DNA of 64,000 nt. Source: Prorocentrum cordatum (taxonomy: Eukaryota > Sar > Dinophyceae > Prorocentrales > Prorocentraceae). Every line of letters starts with the position of its first letter. Position 1 is the first letter of the stretch. The stretch lies in contig CAUYUJ010018327.1 of assembly GCA_963575745.1 (NCBI GenBank), forward strand, positions 765,931 to 829,930. Direction: 5' to 3'. The notes under the pieces were generated by a model that saw nothing but the letters and a program-made list of their open reading frames with translations, was not told the origin of the DNA and ran no database searches. This document shows, one piece after another, positions 62,408 through 64,000 of the stretch. Position numbers and translations under genes: made by a program.

Positions 62408-64000
62408 CTGGCATTCGCCCGGTGGGCACGCGATGGGTGCTCACCAGCAAGGGGCTCAACCTCATGAAGGCCCGCCTCGTAGTTCAAGGGTGCCAGGAGG
62501 ACAAGTCACAGATCCGCACTGATGCACCTACAGGATCTCGAGACGCCCTTTACCTTGCGCTTGCCGCTGCTGCACAATCTGGGTGGGACCTCACCTCGTA
62601 TGATGCCATGACGGCCTACCTCCAGTCTGGCAACATCGAGAGGCTCTTACTGCTACGCATGCCTGCGAAGAACCCCCCACCGGGTACTTCGCCTGGTGAA
62701 ATCGTTATGGCGACCGGTGCTATCTATGGCACCCGTGACGCAGGACGGCAGTGGTATCTCTACGCCCAGAAGGTGTTCAAGGACCACGGTTTAATCGAGA
62801 GCAAGCTCGAGAAGGGTCTCTACTATTTCTACGACTCCAAGGGCCTGGCCGCCGTCGTACATTCCCATGTGGACGACTTCTTGATTGCTCAGCTCAAGGA
62901 CTCAACAGAGTGGAAGCGCATCATTGATAGCCTTGGGAGGAAGCTGCATCTCAAGAAGGTTGAAGGCATTATCAAATATTGCGGTCGCACGATCTCAAAG
63001 TCTGACGAAGAGTTTCGCGTCGCGCAGGCCACGGCTGCTAAGCACGTCGACCCCGTCGAGATTTCCACTGTGAAGGGCCGCGCCCCAGACGACAAGCTGT
63101 CGATGGAGGAGGTATCCAGCTATCGACACACCCTGGGTCAACTACTTTGGCTCGCTGTTCAGACGCGAGTCGACATCGCCTGCCCGGTCAGCATGGCTGC
63201 CAGGCGCACGAACGTCGCTACCGTTGCCGACGCCAAGACGCTCAACAGGACGGTCAACTACGTTTACGGCTCCCCCGACTTTGCTATCGTGCTGAAGCGC
63301 AATCTCATCAACCTGAACACCTGCACCACCGTTTGCTTCAGCGACGCCTCGTTCGCCAACATCGACGGTGTTAAGAGCCAGTGGGGCATGGCCATGGGCC
63401 TTACCCACCGACCTCGCGATGTAGTCGGAGGCCGATACGATCTATGCTTACCAGTTGCCTGGCATTCGGGTGCCGTCAAGAGGTCCGTGAAGTCCACGCT
63501 GGCCGCGGAGGGTTACGCCACCCTCGAGGGGACCGAAATCAACACATGGTTTCGCCAGCTGCTCACCGAAGCCTACAACCCCAAGACGCCGCTCAAGGAG
63601 ATCGACGATCTCAGCTTGAAGCGCCCTGGGGAGGTTTACAGCGACAGCAAGGGTCTCGCTACCCACATCCAGTCCGACGTGGGCCAGTCTTCCGACAAGC
63701 GTTTCCGCATCGTCGCCTCCATGATCAAGGAGTCCGTGCATCCCAACAGCGAGCTGTGCTTGACCTGGGTTCCTACCTGGAGCATGGTTGCCGACTCGCT
63801 CACCAAGGTAATGGAGACCAGCTTGCTGCTCTCCTTCTTCGGCGCCAAGAAGCACAACTTCGGCACCAGGCAGCCCAACGCCGCCATGATCGCCTCCGTG
63901 CTTGCCACGTGCATCGGCAAGGTCAAGGGTCAGCCGACGCCTTCGCCCCCACAGCCATTCGACATGAACTACTACTGGTACGCGTGCTACCTGACGTGCT
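62408..64000 (+). CDS. pol: Copia reverse transcriptase and RNase H, open to the window edge
   Basis: Frame 1 is open from about 62408 (TRWVLTSKG, then an ATG at 62464) to the end. Reverse transcriptase motifs: KARLVVQGCQE, DAPTGSRDALYLALAAAAQ (the usual R.S.R/(L) fingers), SYDAMTAYLQSG (first catalytic Asp), IYGTRDAGRQWY and HSHVDDFLIA, with the DD pair at 62872-62877. RNase H follows: TVCFSDASFAN (63342-63344 Asp), STLAAEGYATLEG (Glu), YSDSKGLATH (Asp) and a late LTWVPTWSMVADSLTK box. All catalytic residues seen are intact, so this half could encode an active enzyme if it were joined in frame. It copies element RNA into DNA. Confidence 0.9.

Larger units (their letters stand above)
56799..64000 (+). 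mobile_element. Ty1/copia-type LTR retrotransposon, 3' end outside the window
   Basis: Domains follow the copia order gag, zinc knuckle, protease, integrase, reverse transcriptase, RNase H, and integrase before reverse transcriptase is the defining copia feature. About 7 kb are present and the RNase H frame is still open at the edge. No long terminal repeat can be shown, because only one end is in the window. Small frameshifts at about 58010, 60600, 60705, around 61.8-62.1 kb and 62405 break the polyprotein. Otherwise the coding quality is far better than in the other elements, so this is a fairly young insertion. Confidence 0.85.

Overview
The window looks like nuclear DNA of a dinoflagellate. 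The support is: GC-rich sequence with almost no continuous host genes; dense microsatellites and minisatellites; abundant decayed retroelements of kinds common in dinoflagellate genomes (LINE, Ty1/copia, DIRS-like elements with tyrosine recombinase and methyltransferase); KRPAA-type linkers; and the low-complexity CTCTTGGGGCC repeat class. I cannot assign a genus. There are no bacterial-style operons, and I found no rRNA, tRNA or CRISPR. A run of exactly 100 N (4640-4739) is a scaffold gap.

Layout. 1-2.0 kb: LINE reverse transcriptase remnant. 2-13 kb: mostly non-coding, with GT/GC, AT, TCG, GGA and GACCCG simple repeats, a 175-bp and a 402-bp tandem repeat, a large imperfect palindrome and two weak coding candidates. 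14.5-17.7 kb: decayed LTR-type gag split by a 224-bp Harbinger-like MITE. 17.8-20 kb: two copies of the CTCTTGG repeat and one plausible protein-kinase exon. 20.4-23.65 kb: DIRS-like element on the + strand (RNase H, tyrosine recombinase, methyltransferase) ending in 80-bp direct repeats.

23.6-41.2 kb: the most unusual part, a head-to-tail array of about twelve repeat units, all in the same orientation. They fall into three families (called DB, GH and C here) with unrelated heads and different internal tandem expansions. All finish with the same AT-rich 3' box followed, in nearly every unit, by an (AAC)n tract. One C unit is split by a 3.9-kb insertion flanked by 15-bp direct repeats. That insertion carries a minus-strand gene of unknown family, itself broken by a 179-bp foldback element with a 5-bp target duplication. 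One DB unit is split by an element bounded by 11-bp terminal inverted repeats and filled with CCTCAG hexamers.

41.2-56.4 kb: more CTCTTGG repeats, plus minus-strand remnants of a second DIRS-like element (RNase H near 51.3 kb, an unidentified ORF at 47.6-48.8 kb, tyrosine recombinase near 46 kb) split by a second copy of the CCTCAG element. 56.8-64 kb: a fairly well preserved Ty1/copia retrotransposon (gag, zinc knuckle, protease, a methyltransferase-like insert, integrase, reverse transcriptase, RNase H) running off the right edge, with a 42-bp coding minisatellite just upstream of gag.

The genes do not form a shared pathway. The region records nested and serial insertion of mobile DNA. All family names for repeats are my own labels, and all domain calls rest on motif reading, not on database searches.
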